Source: Amoebidium appalachense
Taxonomy: Eukaryota; Ichthyosporea
DNA length: 64,000 nucleotides
Direction of reading: 5' to 3'
NCBI GenBank assembly: GCA_963693365.1
Contig: CAVNZM010000004.1
Span: 4,526,001-4,590,000 of the forward strand
The notes under the pieces were generated by a model that saw nothing but the letters and a program-made list of their open reading frames with translations, ran no database searches and was not told where the DNA came from. The first letter of the stretch is position 1. Each line of letters starts with the position of its first letter. A program made the translations under genes and the position numbers. Positions 29,776-50,002 of the stretch are shown piece after piece.

Positions 29776-30484
29776 TGTAAGATGGTTTCCTACCCGTCCA
29801 TCGCGCCAGTCGTCAGCAAACTGCTCAAGTCCCGCCCTATCAAACACAACATTCCTTTGGGCCCTCTGAACGATGGCAGCAAACGAGCCCCCATGGTACA
29901 ACGACAGACTCTGGCTGGACAAACCCTTTGCCCCCATTAAAAGAGTACTTTCCACCTCCGAAAGGCTCTGAAATAGAGCGCGGGCAAGAGATTTTAAAAC
30001 TTGCGCGGTTGCAGCGGCGTCGAACTTCACCCGTTGAGAACGAGCGGGTGGGTGGGCGCTTTCCAGGGACCACACGTGGGCCCATGTGATGTTTACGGGC
30101 GTACGCGACCCTGTTAGGTTTTCCTTCAGCTGCGGGAGAGCACTTACAGCTGCGAACATTTTACTGCGAAGAGAATGCATGCTGAGGAGGTCTCTCGGGG
30201 CCAACCCGGTCATGACAGGGACGGAAACAGGGTCCACGCCGCACAGAGTCGTCAAAAATGTGCTCAGTTTCCCATTGGGATAAATTGATTGGTTGGCGAG
30301 AATGTCGGTCTGAAGCGTCGAGAATGGGTGGGGGGTGAGTAGGCCCGAGCAGAGAAAAAGAATGTTGACGAGGCCCAGGCTGTCACTGAGGTTGGAGGTG
30401 TCGATGTGTGAAAACCGGACGGGAGCTGTGGGGAAGAAAAACGTCAAATATGGGTGTGAGTGTGGGGTGGTTTTTTTTTTTTTT

Positions 30485-30528
<44 letters not shown>

Positions 30529-30794
30529 GGGGGGGAGGGGGGAAGGGGGAAGATCGGAGGGGGGCCTAGAATGGGGAACACGATACGAGGCACAAACAAT
30601 ACATTATTCGATGGAAAACACAGTGCAGGGCACATGTGGAAGCAAATGTTTAAGTAGCATGCAACATCAGAAACACGTACTAGGCAACATAAGCAAGAGG
30701 GAGGAGGGCGGAGAGCCGGCGGGAGGGGGGGGGATGGGGGGAGGTGTACGGTGTGTGCAGCATGGCAATTACGGTGGAACTGTGGTGATGGTGG

Positions 30795-30830
<36 letters not shown>

Positions 30831-30846
30831 ACCGTGGTGATGGTGG

Positions 30847-30904
<58 letters not shown>

Positions 30905-31169
30905 ACGCCCAAAGAGGTGTACATTGAAGAAAAGATACAATGGGGGCAAAAACCAGGGAGCGGATCGAGGCACTGCCCAGTATTCGAAAAGTGAGGAAAG
31001 GTGGCTATGACTGCCGACAGACACACAGACACACACAAATACACACACACTTTCCTTAAATGCATACATCTGCCGCCACACACACACACATGCACACACA
31101 CACTAACAAAAACAAGGAAAGCAATCAAAACAGAAACCAAAGAACCTTTTCCACACACACACATAAACC

Positions 31170-31227
<58 letters not shown>

Positions 31228-31338
31228 GACACCCACCCACCAACCCACATGCACACACCCAGCCACCTACCCACATCCACACACACACACACACCACCCA
31301 CCACCCACCACCCACCACCCACCACCCACCACCCACGT

Positions 31339-31405
<67 letters not shown>

Positions 31406-32732
31406 ACACCCACACACCCACACACACAAACAGACACACGAAGGCCCACCCACCCACACACACACCCGCTCATTTACACCCACCCACCCACCCACGCACA
31501 AGCACACATCCGCCCACCTGCCCATCCATCCACCCACTTACACACATCCAAAGCACACCCACCCACCCACCCACATCACTCATCATATAAAATACACGCT
31601 CACCCGCCCGCCCACCCACACCCACACACCCTCACACCTAACCCACACATCCACCCACCCATACCCCCCCACCCACCCACACGCACACACACCACCCACC
31701 TCTCATGACCTCCTCCACTCTCTCCTCATAGTCACCCCCATCCAGTGTCACCGGTTCGAACGTCCCAATCTGCATAAACCCGCCCAATTTACCCTCCTCA
31801 GATTTAACACCCTGTTTTGATTGGCCGACCTGCCCATTCCCATGTGCACCGAGTACCTGACAGAAAGACAAAGCGTCGGCCACACACACCCTCACAACCA
31901 CATTCCGATCGAAAAACGCCGATCGGATGTACGATTCGGCCCAGGTGCAAAACTGCTCAAAACATAAATCCATGGGGTGTTTAAGTTTCGCACCGGCATG
32001 AGTGTACATCTCCCCGAGGTGAAAAGCCTCGATTACATCTGTGCCGTAGTGCACGCTCGTCACATCCCCGTTTGCCTCCGTGAACACAAACATAGCATTG
32101 GGCACCGTAAAATCGGCGAGATTTCCAACGCTTGCCGATATTATGTTCTTGGCCGCTTTCTCAGGCCAGGCCACACCAGACTCGATGTACTTAGCGACAA
32201 CGCTTGACGTACGCTCGAAATCTTTCATCGCTTCCATGAAAGGCGCCCCCGCGGACCCATGCACAAACTGAGGCAATGTTTCCGTTTCACGCTCGTACGT
32301 TTTGTACGCCGATTTTCTCGCCGCGGCGTACGACCGCTTTGCGGGCAGCCGATCGGGATCGCTGTACTTTTGGAGAAGGGCCAGAATGCGGCGGTGGGTA
32401 CTAGAAGATACCATGCGCACGTACTGGCCAATGGGCATCGAGTGCCAGTCTTCCAGGGTAGACCCGTCCGCCAATAGTTTCAAGGCGATTGATTGGAGCT
32501 GCTCGGCCATTGGCTGAGACAGATACTGGCTGTAGTACACGTGCCAGGCCTGTTGGGAGAGAGGGGGGGGCAGGGGGAAGGAGTGGGCGGGGGGAGGGGA
32601 GGGGGGAGTAGGTGTATGTTCGGGGGAAGGGGGGGGAGGAGGGGGAGCAGGGGAGAGGGGAAGGGGGGGGGGAAGGTTTCAGCATAGGTAAGTTGCTGGC
32701 ACAACGACCTAATTGTTCGACTATACGACAGC

Positions 32733-32795
<63 letters not shown>

Positions 32796-33009
32796 AATAG
32801 ATGTTTGACATCTATCATGTACGTGGTCTGTAAGACACGAGAGTGGACCCATCGGTGACAAACACAATGAACAACACTTAACACTTTTTTTCTAAAGGAT
32901 AGATGGGAGGGAGGGGCGGAAGGAGGGGGGGAGGAGAAAGGGGCAGGGGCAAAAAAGGTAAGAGTGGAGTGGTTGTAAAGGTTCCGGCAGAGGGAAGTTT
33001 TTTTTTTTC

Positions 33010-33040
<31 letters not shown>

Positions 33041-33692
33041 GGGGGGGGGGGGGGGGGGGTAGAATGCCTTACAGAATACGAAGTACACATTCACGACGGA
33101 CAACACATTGAAGGTTTTAAGAGACTACACAAAGATGCAGAGTCCATCCACACGGGGGGCCCAAGCCATCTACAATACCGTGGGAAGGGGGAAGGGGGGG
33201 GGGGGGGGGGGGGGATGTTGGATACCTCGTATAGTTTTGCACTGAAAGTTGTGGGGTCTGTGACGTATTCTGAGGCATCTAGCAGCATCTGGAAGAGAAT
33301 GATGTTGCGTGCGAGAATGGCTGCCTCAAGGTCACACATGGTGAAGTCAAGCCTGGGAATTTGTGTGTGTGTGTGTGTGTGGGGGGGGGGGGGGGAGGGG
33401 GGGGGAGGGGGGGGGGAGCGGGTGAGAGGGGGTGGTGGTGGTTGGGGGGAGGTGGTCAGTTTCACGATACAGAGTTTTGATGAGAAATGGTTGGGGGTGG
33501 GGGGAGCCGGGGGCAGGGGGGAGGGGGCGGGGAGGGAGGGTGAGGTGGTGTGCGCGATGGGAGATAGCTTCCATTTTTCCAAACGACAACAAACCCAAAG
33601 CGAGAGAAATCTGTGTTGCCACGTTGAATGGACATACAGAAAATCTTCAGCCGTGGTGCAGACAAGGACATAACACCCGAGGGAGGGATAGG

Positions 33693-33740
<48 letters not shown>

Positions 33741-33916
33741 AAGGGAGGGGGGGTAGGGAATGTACGAGAGGGTGAGAAACATGGGGTGGGGGCAAAGGGC
33801 TTTCAAGACCACAGACCAAAAACACGAAACAGAAAACGAACAACTTTGCAGGCAAGAGACACTTGAACATAATCCATCACCAGAGAGTTTACTATGCATC
33901 TACAGAGAGGGTGTGT

Positions 33917-33972
<56 letters not shown>

Positions 33973-34243
33973 CTGGGGAAGGCTTAGCCTTGAAGAAGCA
34001 AAGAACAGAGTAAGAAATGGGGGATGGGGGGAGGAAGAGAGAGGGGAGAGAGAGGAAGGGGGAGGGAGGGAGAGAGAGACAATCAGAAAGATGAGAGAAA
34101 AGGAGAGAGGGAGAGGGAGAGAGAGAGAGAAGAGAGAGGGAGGGAGAGGGAGAGAGAGAGAGAGAGAGGGGGGGGGAGGGGGGGGGGAGAGAGAGAGAGA
34201 GAGAGAGGGAGGGAGGGAGGGAGGGAGAGAGGGAGGGAGGGGG

Positions 34244-34306
<63 letters not shown>

Positions 34307-34669
34307 GTGGGAGAAAGGGGGAGAGAGAGTGAGAAAGAGCGAGAAAGAGGGCGAGAACAAGAGAGGGGAGAGAGTGAAAACTAGTGTAGTGGTGACGCAA
34401 CAGGGGAAGAAGAAAGATAGCAGAGGGAGAAGGGTGTGAAAGTGTCTTGTCTCGGTGCTTTAAATGTGAAGTGCCTCACCCGAGCAGCAAAATTCGTCAG
34501 GAAACGGGAGTAAGGGAGTGGGGCCGTGATACAAATACACCTAGAGATATTGCAGACAGCAAGATGGGAACAGGGAAGAGCACGGTAACATCTATACATG
34601 CTTTACACAAAGATCAAATACACGGGCAATCCGCACGCACACACGCACAGAAACACGCACGCGCGCGCG

Positions 34670-34732
<63 letters not shown>

Positions 34733-35604
34733 TTACTCGACCCCTACCTGGTGTGCTTTGTGCCAGCCACCGTCAGGGCCCTTTCACAACGCACCGTGTA
34801 GAGCATGTTGCGACAGTCGCCCACCCCAAGAAGCAGAACATCGTGACGGGTCCACTCCCTGGGTAGCTCCTGCATAGAAGGGGGGGAAGGGGGGAGGGGT
34901 AAGAGAAAGAAGGTGGTGGCGGGGAGTGGGTACGGTTGGTGGAGAGAAGGGAAAGAAGTTAGTATGGGGCAGGGCCGGGGGGGAGGGGGGGAAGAAGGGG
35001 GCGGCAGCCCCCCGAGTGGGGGGTTGTTGACAGAACCACAGGAATGCCGGGTAGAAAAGGGACTTGGCGTGTGCGTGTGCGTGTGTGTGTGGGGGGGGGG
35101 GGGGGAGGAGGGGGCGGGACCAATAAAGTGCAAGAAAATGGAGGGAAGGAGGGCGCGGGGGGGGGGGGGGGGGGAGAAGGAAAAGAGGGGCTTATTTTGG
35201 TTTTGAATCATGAGAAAGGATGATAAGGCGTGTGCAGGGGGCGGGGCGGGGTGGAAGGGGGTGGTGGTTGTGCGGAGCGGAAGAGGGGGGGGGGGGGGGG
35301 GGGGAGGAAGGGGGTTGCTGGCCTTGATAGAATCAAGTGGAAAAGACAACGAACAATGCGCTTAATGGGAAAGTAAGCAGCAACGGCGGCGGAAGCAGGC
35401 GTGCGGCGGGCGTGTGTGGGAAGGGAGGCGAGAGAGGAAAAAAAGATGAGGAGGGGGGGATACTTGAGTCAGGAAGCGAGGGGGTGTGTTGCCTATTGGG
35501 TAGAAGAAGGCTACGTTGCGGAACACGTTGGGTGTTAGCGGCACAAGCAGCCGTGGCTGCGTGGCACTTGCGCCCTCCCATCCCTCCCGTGTGTGGGGAG
35601 CCAT
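25667..35604 (-). CDS. DUF4470-MYND zinc-finger protein, six exons
   Basis: Exons (minus): 35464-35604, 34748-34869, 33226-33352, 31700-32549, 29794-30425, 25667-27890. All phases fit; about 1,364 residues. Exon 1 ends FFYPIGNTPPRFLTQ and exon 2 continues LPREWTRHDVLLLGVGDCRN, the typical start of the DUF4470 region. Exon 3 has FTMCDLEAAILARNI. Exon 4 holds the HVYYSQYLS and WHSMPIGQYVRMV segments. Exon 6 has LNYVQEVYLWLHLAGLI, HKPTCEYL and IPLCEKFEEAREPYCSC. It ends with a canonical MYND finger (CGVCGKRE...CGRC...YCGAAC...H-x3-C) at the C-terminus. MYND fingers bind proline-rich partner peptides. Cellular role unknown. A run of six C at 26155-26160 breaks the frame in exon 6: one base fewer keeps the HKPTCEYL segment in frame with the finger. 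A homopolymer sequencing error is the simplest explanation. ATG 35604 is favoured because it is kept in the second copy. Confidence 0.88.
28031..28060. repeat. G-run (C-run in gene sense)
   Basis: About 30 G in intron 5 of the MYND gene, about 150 bases before the acceptor at 27891. Confidence 0.95.
28340..28532. repeat. (TG)n with CATG interruptions
   Basis: About 190 bases of TG with regular CATG steps, in intron 5 of the MYND gene. Confidence 0.9.
29030..29418 (-). mobile_element. C-tailed dispersed element, copy B (near full length)
   Basis: About 390 bases matching 42131-42530 almost end to end. Read on the minus strand it includes CTTACTTCCATGCAACCGGG-type words at its 5' end, GATCAAGACGGGTTGACC, GGGCTCTGCTTATGACGCA and ACTTCGTACTGTGTTCCGCA, then a C-run. 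It lies in MYND intron 5, sense to the gene. Confidence 0.85.
29630..29735 (-). mobile_element. C-tailed dispersed element, copy C (3' part)
   Basis: Matches the last about 105 bases of copy B and ends in the same TTCAAACCCC junction. It starts close to the donor of MYND intron 5, sense to the gene. Confidence 0.8.
30473..30540. repeat. T-run plus G-run (C-run then A-run in gene sense)
   Basis: 22 T followed by a G-run of more than 30. In the gene's sense this is the C/A tail of element copy D, and the acceptor at 30426 follows about 45 bases later. Confidence 0.9.
30566..30690 (-). mobile_element. C-tailed dispersed element, copy D
   Basis: Diverged copy retaining TGTTTGTGCCTCGTATCGTG and a TTCTAGGCCCCCC end. 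In MYND intron 4, sense to the gene; the counterpart in the second gene copy is at 62508-62600. Confidence 0.7.
30799..30902. repeat. (TG)n with an internal duplicated interruption
   Basis: Two TG blocks separated by a GGTGATGGTGGTAGTG-type word that also precedes the first block. Confidence 0.9.
31019..31690. repeat. (CA)n and (CCCA)n/(CCAC)n tracts
   Basis: About 670 bases of CA interleaved with CCCA and CCACCCA steps, filling the 5' part of MYND intron 4. Open frames here are Thr-His repeats. Confidence 0.9.
32733..32793. repeat. A-run followed by G-run
   Basis: About 26 A then about 36 G in MYND intron 3. In gene sense it reads C-run then T-run; the second gene copy keeps the same order at 60941-61010. 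Confidence 0.95.
33000..33058. repeat. T-rich tract then G-run
   Basis: In gene sense a C-run then an A-rich run, directly following element copy E. Confidence 0.9.
33058..33180 (-). mobile_element. C-tailed dispersed element, copy E
   Basis: Minus-strand reading has GACTCTGCATCTTTGTG, AATGTGTACTTCGTATTCTG and a GGCATTCTACCCC end. In MYND intron 3, sense to the gene; counterpart at 60290-60400 in the second gene copy. Confidence 0.75.
34020..34372. repeat. (GA)n polypurine tract
   Basis: About 350 bases of GA and GGGA, in MYND intron 2, preceded by a 50-base G-run at 33931-33972. Confidence 0.95.
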
Positions 35605-36131
35605 GTTGTGTGTGTTGTCTTGCAAAGCAAACACACTGTCACATTCCAGGCTAGCTGTCGGGTAGAAACGAGTACTTCAGATTTCACCGAATTCGACTAT
35701 TAGTCTCCAAGGCTATGTACCCACTGGCTTACGCGTAAGTGGCTGGGCACTACTACGCCGCGGGACCGCCGCGGCAACATCCAAGATTGAGCCAGGCCGC
35801 AGGGAGACAGCACTCAACGGTGACTAATACTGAGACTCAGACAGCATTTGTAATATGATGTAGTCTACATACAGAAGACCTTAAAGAGAGATTTTGAAAG
35901 GCGGCTCTTTCTTAATATGCTGATGAGAAGGCCAAATGTGACGTAATCCTGATTGGAGTAGAGGCTCAGGTGACGTTTGCCAGTTGATGCCACTTGAGCC
36001 ACTTGAAGCTCGATCGTCGACAATTCCGCAGTTGTGCTTTCTAAACAATCCTTTTCCGACCTATGTACTTTGCTGGTTTCTGGAAGTATGCCAACATCCA
36101 CAGTCAGCTTGAAAACTAGCCAATCCCCAAC
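35605..36131. other. divergent promoter region of the MYND and ankyrin genes
   Basis: The two genes start head to head 527 bases apart. The gap holds a 126-base MITE copy (35701-35826) and otherwise unremarkable sequence; no clear TATA box. Confidence 0.6.
35701..35826. mobile_element. MITE, short internally deleted copy
   Basis: Starts TAGTCTCC and ends in GGTGACTA. It matches the two ends of 16792-17154 and lacks the 230-base middle. No target-site duplication is visible. It sits inside the shared MYND/ankyrin promoter region. Confidence 0.8.
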
Positions 36132-44523
<8,392 letters not shown>

Positions 44524-44524
44524 G

Positions 44525-44562
<38 letters not shown>

Positions 44563-44997
44563 GGGGGGGGGGGAGAGGGGGGGGGGGGGGATGGGGAGGG
44601 GGGGGGGAGGGGGGGAGGCGCGGAAAGGGGGGGGGAGGGGGGGGGGGGACAGAGAGGGATGGAGGGGGGGAGGCAGGGGGGGGGGGGGGGGGGGGGGGGG
44701 AGGGGGGGATTATTCCTTCACCTTACTGTTCACAGGCACACACATGCATATACAATACATGTACATACGAAGCATACACATGCACGTGCATCTGTACACA
44801 TGAGGTACATAAACACACCACGATAATAATATTAGCATGCGGTGTGATTGCTTGCGCACGTGCGCACGGGGCAGATCTTCATGTGTGCACGTATACACAT
44901 ACCACATACACTCGCGGATAAACATAAATGCACATGTGTATGCGCACATGCGAACATTGCCTTTTGAGGCAGGCAGGTGCCCGTTCACACACACACC

Positions 44998-45084
<87 letters not shown>

Positions 45085-45578
45085 GGTAACAGACAAAACG
45101 TGCACAACCTTGAACGGCAAACACTGCCCAGCCCGACGCTTGTGCACATACACCACGTTTTCCGGGGCTGGTATGTAGATTTTACAGATTTTATGATCAA
45201 AGTGCACTTGTGACTTGAAATTCCTTTTCTTTAAATAATTTTCTTTAACATTGCATCCACACAAGATCATCATAAATCATAAGTGGAATGTATTGCGATC
45301 TGCGTGCTTCTCCACCAAATATTTGATAGGAATTTGCCTTTGTTTGTCACCAATAAGGAATATATTCGGCCCCAGTGGTTTAGAGGACCTCCCAGTTTTT
45401 TTTTAACATGTACAGGGCATCCGTGTTTATTGTTTGATCTGTATTGTTTATTTGTACCATCTGCGAAGGTTGAATGTTCACATAATTCTTGCCATACATG
45501 ATATTGAGATGATATGCAAAGGTTTGTTTGCCTTTTACATCCTTGGCAATATTTCGCCTGATAGGTTTAAATATTCCG

Positions 45579-45645
45579 TTGATATGTGACGTGATGTAAT
45601 TATGTTTAATCCTGTTGATATGTGACGTGATGTAATTATGTTTAA
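45579..45645. repeat. direct repeat, 32 bases twice
   Basis: Two identical 32-base copies, 35 bases apart, each containing GATATGTGACGTGATGTAAT. Confidence 0.95.
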
Positions 45646-45739
45646 TGCTGACTTTCAAATCTAATGCCATCTAGTATGCTTTGTGGCCATAATGAGTACA
45701 TACTATAGCCAGGTGTCCCAAAGATGCACTCGATGTACA

Positions 45740-45775
<36 letters not shown>

Positions 45776-46210
45776 ACATACACACACACTGTGGGCACAC
45801 ACGTGCACACCGTACACAGTATAGTTAGTTGTTCATGTTGTACATGTCCCCCAAACTGGTCCAGATCCACCGACTTACTCAACCACCGCCGGTATCAAAA
45901 TTACCGCTCACCACTAAACCAACCACCATATTCCCCCCGCATCCCTCCCTACTATGCCTAGTAACACGTTGCACCGGTCAAAGCACAATTGTACAACATG
46001 TGTGGGCGTGCTTGATTCGAACGTACACATGCAAGCACACGTTTTCAAACATGCGAGTTGAAGGACACCCATAAGTACATGTACATACCAACTCACGTGC
46101 CGCCCAGAACTAGTTGGCACTCGCGCATGAGCACATACGTATACATATGCACACACAAACACGCTGTCACATACACGCTTGCACAATATTAGAAAAACGA
46201 CATACATACT

Positions 46211-46392
46211 ATGGGGTGGTAAGAGCAAGAATCACCGTGTTTTGACGACATGGGGATGTGAGCCGAATGCCCAAAGTTTGCCTCGATTTGATTGGTGGCT
46301 GACATGCCGAACCAATCAAATCGAGGCAGATTTCACCATGTGGCTCACATTCCCATGTCGTCAAAACACGATTCTTGCTCTGACCACCCCAT
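46211..46392. mobile_element. foldback element, 182-base near-perfect inverted repeat
   Basis: Arms of about 75-80 bases pair almost completely around a loop near GGCTGACATGCCGA. Outer ends ATGGGGTGG and CCACCCCAT; inner arms include CCTCGATTTGATTGGT and its complement. A few mismatches and one small bulge. No target-site duplication or protein frame. Either a foldback MITE or a source of a long RNA hairpin. Confidence 0.9.
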
Positions 46393-46975
46393 GGTGCAGC
46401 CACGTTCGCCGGAGACCCCATGCCCGTGTTTCTTTTCGGCTCCATGACAGTACACAGAGGCCACGTGTTTGCACGTTGAGAGTTTGCACGTTGAGAGATG
46501 GGTCAAGAGTTTTATTACCAATTTTTCAGTAAATTTTTAAATTCATTTTCTTTTTGTCCGGATACCGTACACAAAAAATCGAAGAAAAACATTCGGTTTG
46601 TTAGACTAATAGGAAAACGAATATATAAACTACTATTACTATTAATAGTAACTATTCCTCTGTAACGGTACAAGGGAAGGAGTAGGTAGTAACTTCTTGC
46701 TGCTTTCAAACAATGTCATATTCTTTCAGTACAAGCCACCCAATCACAAGAAGTTCACAACCAACATGTAAGCACAAAACCTGACATAAAACTCACACAT
46801 GTGACAAAGGACATAACCCCTTATCAAATTGGTTTGGCCTAAATACCCCATAATTTCAAAGTCTTATGATAGAGCCCTGTTGCCTATCTGTAGTCTACAA
46901 AGCGGTTACCCTAAACAGCCATCTAAATCTATCAGGCCCAGGTGGTACAAGGGAAGTGACGTCACATGTATGACG

Positions 46976-47074
46976 TCACTGTGACTGATCCCCCTGTGGC
47001 TGCTTATCCCCGGTGGAAGCACTGAACGTGTTGAAGTCGATGGTGATGCTTGTGGCCTTGGGCACAAATTGCCT

Positions 47075-47165
<91 letters not shown>

Positions 47166-47230
47166 AGGTGATGGTGGTGGGAGGGGGGGGGGGGGGGGGG
47201 GGGGGGTGAATGTGTGTGTGTGCGTGTGTG

Positions 47231-47304
<74 letters not shown>

Positions 47305-47357
47305 CGTGCGTGTGTTATTGTGATTATGGTGGCGGGAGCGAGAGGTGGTGTGTGTGT

Positions 47358-47396
<39 letters not shown>

Positions 47397-47528
47397 GGGG
47401 GGGGGGGGGGGGGTGGTCATGGTGGTGGGGTGTGCCTTCGTGTCAGATACGCAAGTTATGAGGGAGCGAGCACATACACCATACCCTCACTTTCCGTCAA
47501 ACCCCCCCTCCCCCCCCTCCCCCCCCCC

Positions 47529-47563
<35 letters not shown>

Positions 47564-48029
47564 CCTCACTACACCACCCTCCTGCTAAACAGGGAGCAAC
47601 GTCGACACAACCCAAGACTCCAATCAAACGGCGCAAAAAAAAAACGAGCCCTTTTGTCCTTTCAGCAGAGTGATTTCTTACTACACTAGAAGTTCTCTGG
47701 CTGTTTGTTTGTTATTCTGGTACTGCAATCCTTGGAGGGGGGGCGAGGGGGAGTTGAGAGGGGGAGTAGGGGAGGGGAGGGGGACGGGGGATGGGGGAGG
47801 GAGGATGGGATAAGAATGTGTTTCAGAGTACAAGTACACATTTTCAGCAGACAAACGATGCAGACTTTGCAAAAGGCAAAAGGCCATCCTCAGCAGAGTG
47901 CCCAAGTCATCCACAGGTTCCAAATTTCGACTCATTCACCTCTTGTGCAAACACCAACTCAGATACTGCATCACTTACACCATGGGTGGTTCACCCGTCT
48001 TGATCAGAGACGAGTAGAGAGGGGATGGG

Positions 48030-48064
<35 letters not shown>

Positions 48065-49123
48065 AGAAGGTGAGGGGGAAGAGGAAGAGGGGGAAGGGGG
48101 GAAGGAGGGGGGGGGGGAAGGGAGAATTTCATACTGGCACGTGACACCTGCCATATCGAGCAGGCGGCGGGAGGCCACAAACTCCATCTTATCGTGGTAC
48201 TTGTCGGAGCAGTAGATCACCTTGCGGATGCCCGACTGGATGATGAGCTTGGCGCATTCTGGATCCATGCATAAGATTAGAACCTGCACCGCCGCACATG
48301 CCTCGGTGTCCATTTAAGCCGCAGAAACACATGCACATATGCCTGCCCTACCTCCCCCTCCTCCCTTTCCCTCCCCGATACGCCCCCCCGTCCCTTTCGT
48401 GCCATCCCCCCCCCCCCCCCCCCCCCCTTCCTCCCCTCCCCCCCCCCCCCTCCCCCACCTCCCCCCACTATGCAGATCGCTGCAAGCAAATTACCGGTGA
48501 TCAGCACCCCCCTCCCCCCCCCCCCTCCCCCCCCCCCCCCCCCTCCCCCCTCTCCCCATTCTTCCTCCCTGGGACACATAGGAAGCACATGACAGACACT
48601 TACACACCATCCATCCATCAAATATATGTCCACAAAAGTGCATTTAAACTCATCCTAGAACAATACGAATCTTGCACCAAACACATGCAAGAAAACCCAG
48701 AACATACACACATTACAACGCCATTAGAACATAAAATCCACATTCAACTACTATCATCATACGACACCTCGGTTTTCCCTCATTCTCTGCCCTATAATTT
48801 TCGGTACACACCACACACAGTCACTTACCGTTGCATGGAAACAGTGCAACATACATGGTGCAGTTTTTGACGTTTGCCGAGTTCTTATTCAGAATAGCGT
48901 TTAGTTCTGCATGGCACACATACGGGTACCTGGGGGGGGGGGGGGGGGGGGAGGGGGGTTGTGTAGAAAGGGTTAAGAACACAGACAGTTCGTAGGTGAC
49001 AGTACTCCCCCCCCCCCCCCCCACCCAAAAAAAAACAAACTGGTAAGCACATATGCACACGTGTGTGCACAAACACACGCACGCGCGCACACACACACGC
49101 ACACACCCACTCACACACTCACT

Positions 49124-49154
<31 letters not shown>

Positions 49155-49236
49155 GCGCGCGCACACACACACGAACTCTGTCTCTCTCACTCTCGATCAT
49201 CTCCCCCATCCCACATCCCCCCACGCCCCCCGCCCC

Positions 49237-49267
<31 letters not shown>

Positions 49268-49635
49268 TTTCCCTCCCCCTCTCCACCCACCCCGTCCTCC
49301 CCACCACAACCCTCCAACCCTCACACACACAAATCTATCAACCCACCTCTCTATCACCTTAGTAGTCACCTCCCTCCTTCTCTATCCCCCCCTCTCCCCC
49401 CCCCCCCCCCGGGCGGCCCACATCCACCGATCTACCGACCCATCCTTCCTCACACCATCCCAATCATCATCCCTTCCTCCTCACCCTTTCATTACTCCCA
49501 CAAAACCTGAGGCACATCCCTGCCCTCCCTTCCCAATCCCTCCCCCCCCCCCCCCCCCCCCCCTCCCCCCCTCCCCAGAGCCCACCATTCCCCAGCACAC
49601 ACACACGTGCGCGCGTGCGTTCGGACAGGCACAAA

Positions 49636-49689
<54 letters not shown>

Positions 49690-49722
49690 CACACACACAC
49701 GGACACACACACACACACATAC

Positions 49723-49819
<97 letters not shown>

Positions 49820-49957
49820 GCACGGACACACACACACACACGCACGCACGCACAGACACGGAGACACACGAAAGAACAGAAAGGGAGGGGAAAAACCCAA
49901 CAAAAAAGACAACTCCCCCCCCCCCAAACCCCCACCCCCTCTTCTCCCCCTCCCCCC

Positions 49958-50002
<45 letters not shown>

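Larger units (their letters stand above)
44524..46975. other. intergenic region between convergent genes
   Basis: Begins with a G-rich tract (44525-44708) right after the ankyrin stop, then a (CA)n tract (44996-45080), a short direct repeat (45579-45645), a C-run (45741-45775), the foldback element (46211-46392) and unremarkable AT-richer sequence to the dCMP deaminase stop. No supported exon. Confidence 0.6.

Noticed and set aside
29707-30447. Stand-alone minus-strand gene of 246 codons
   Set aside because: It is one exon (29794-30425) of the DUF4470-MYND gene read through its splice sites.
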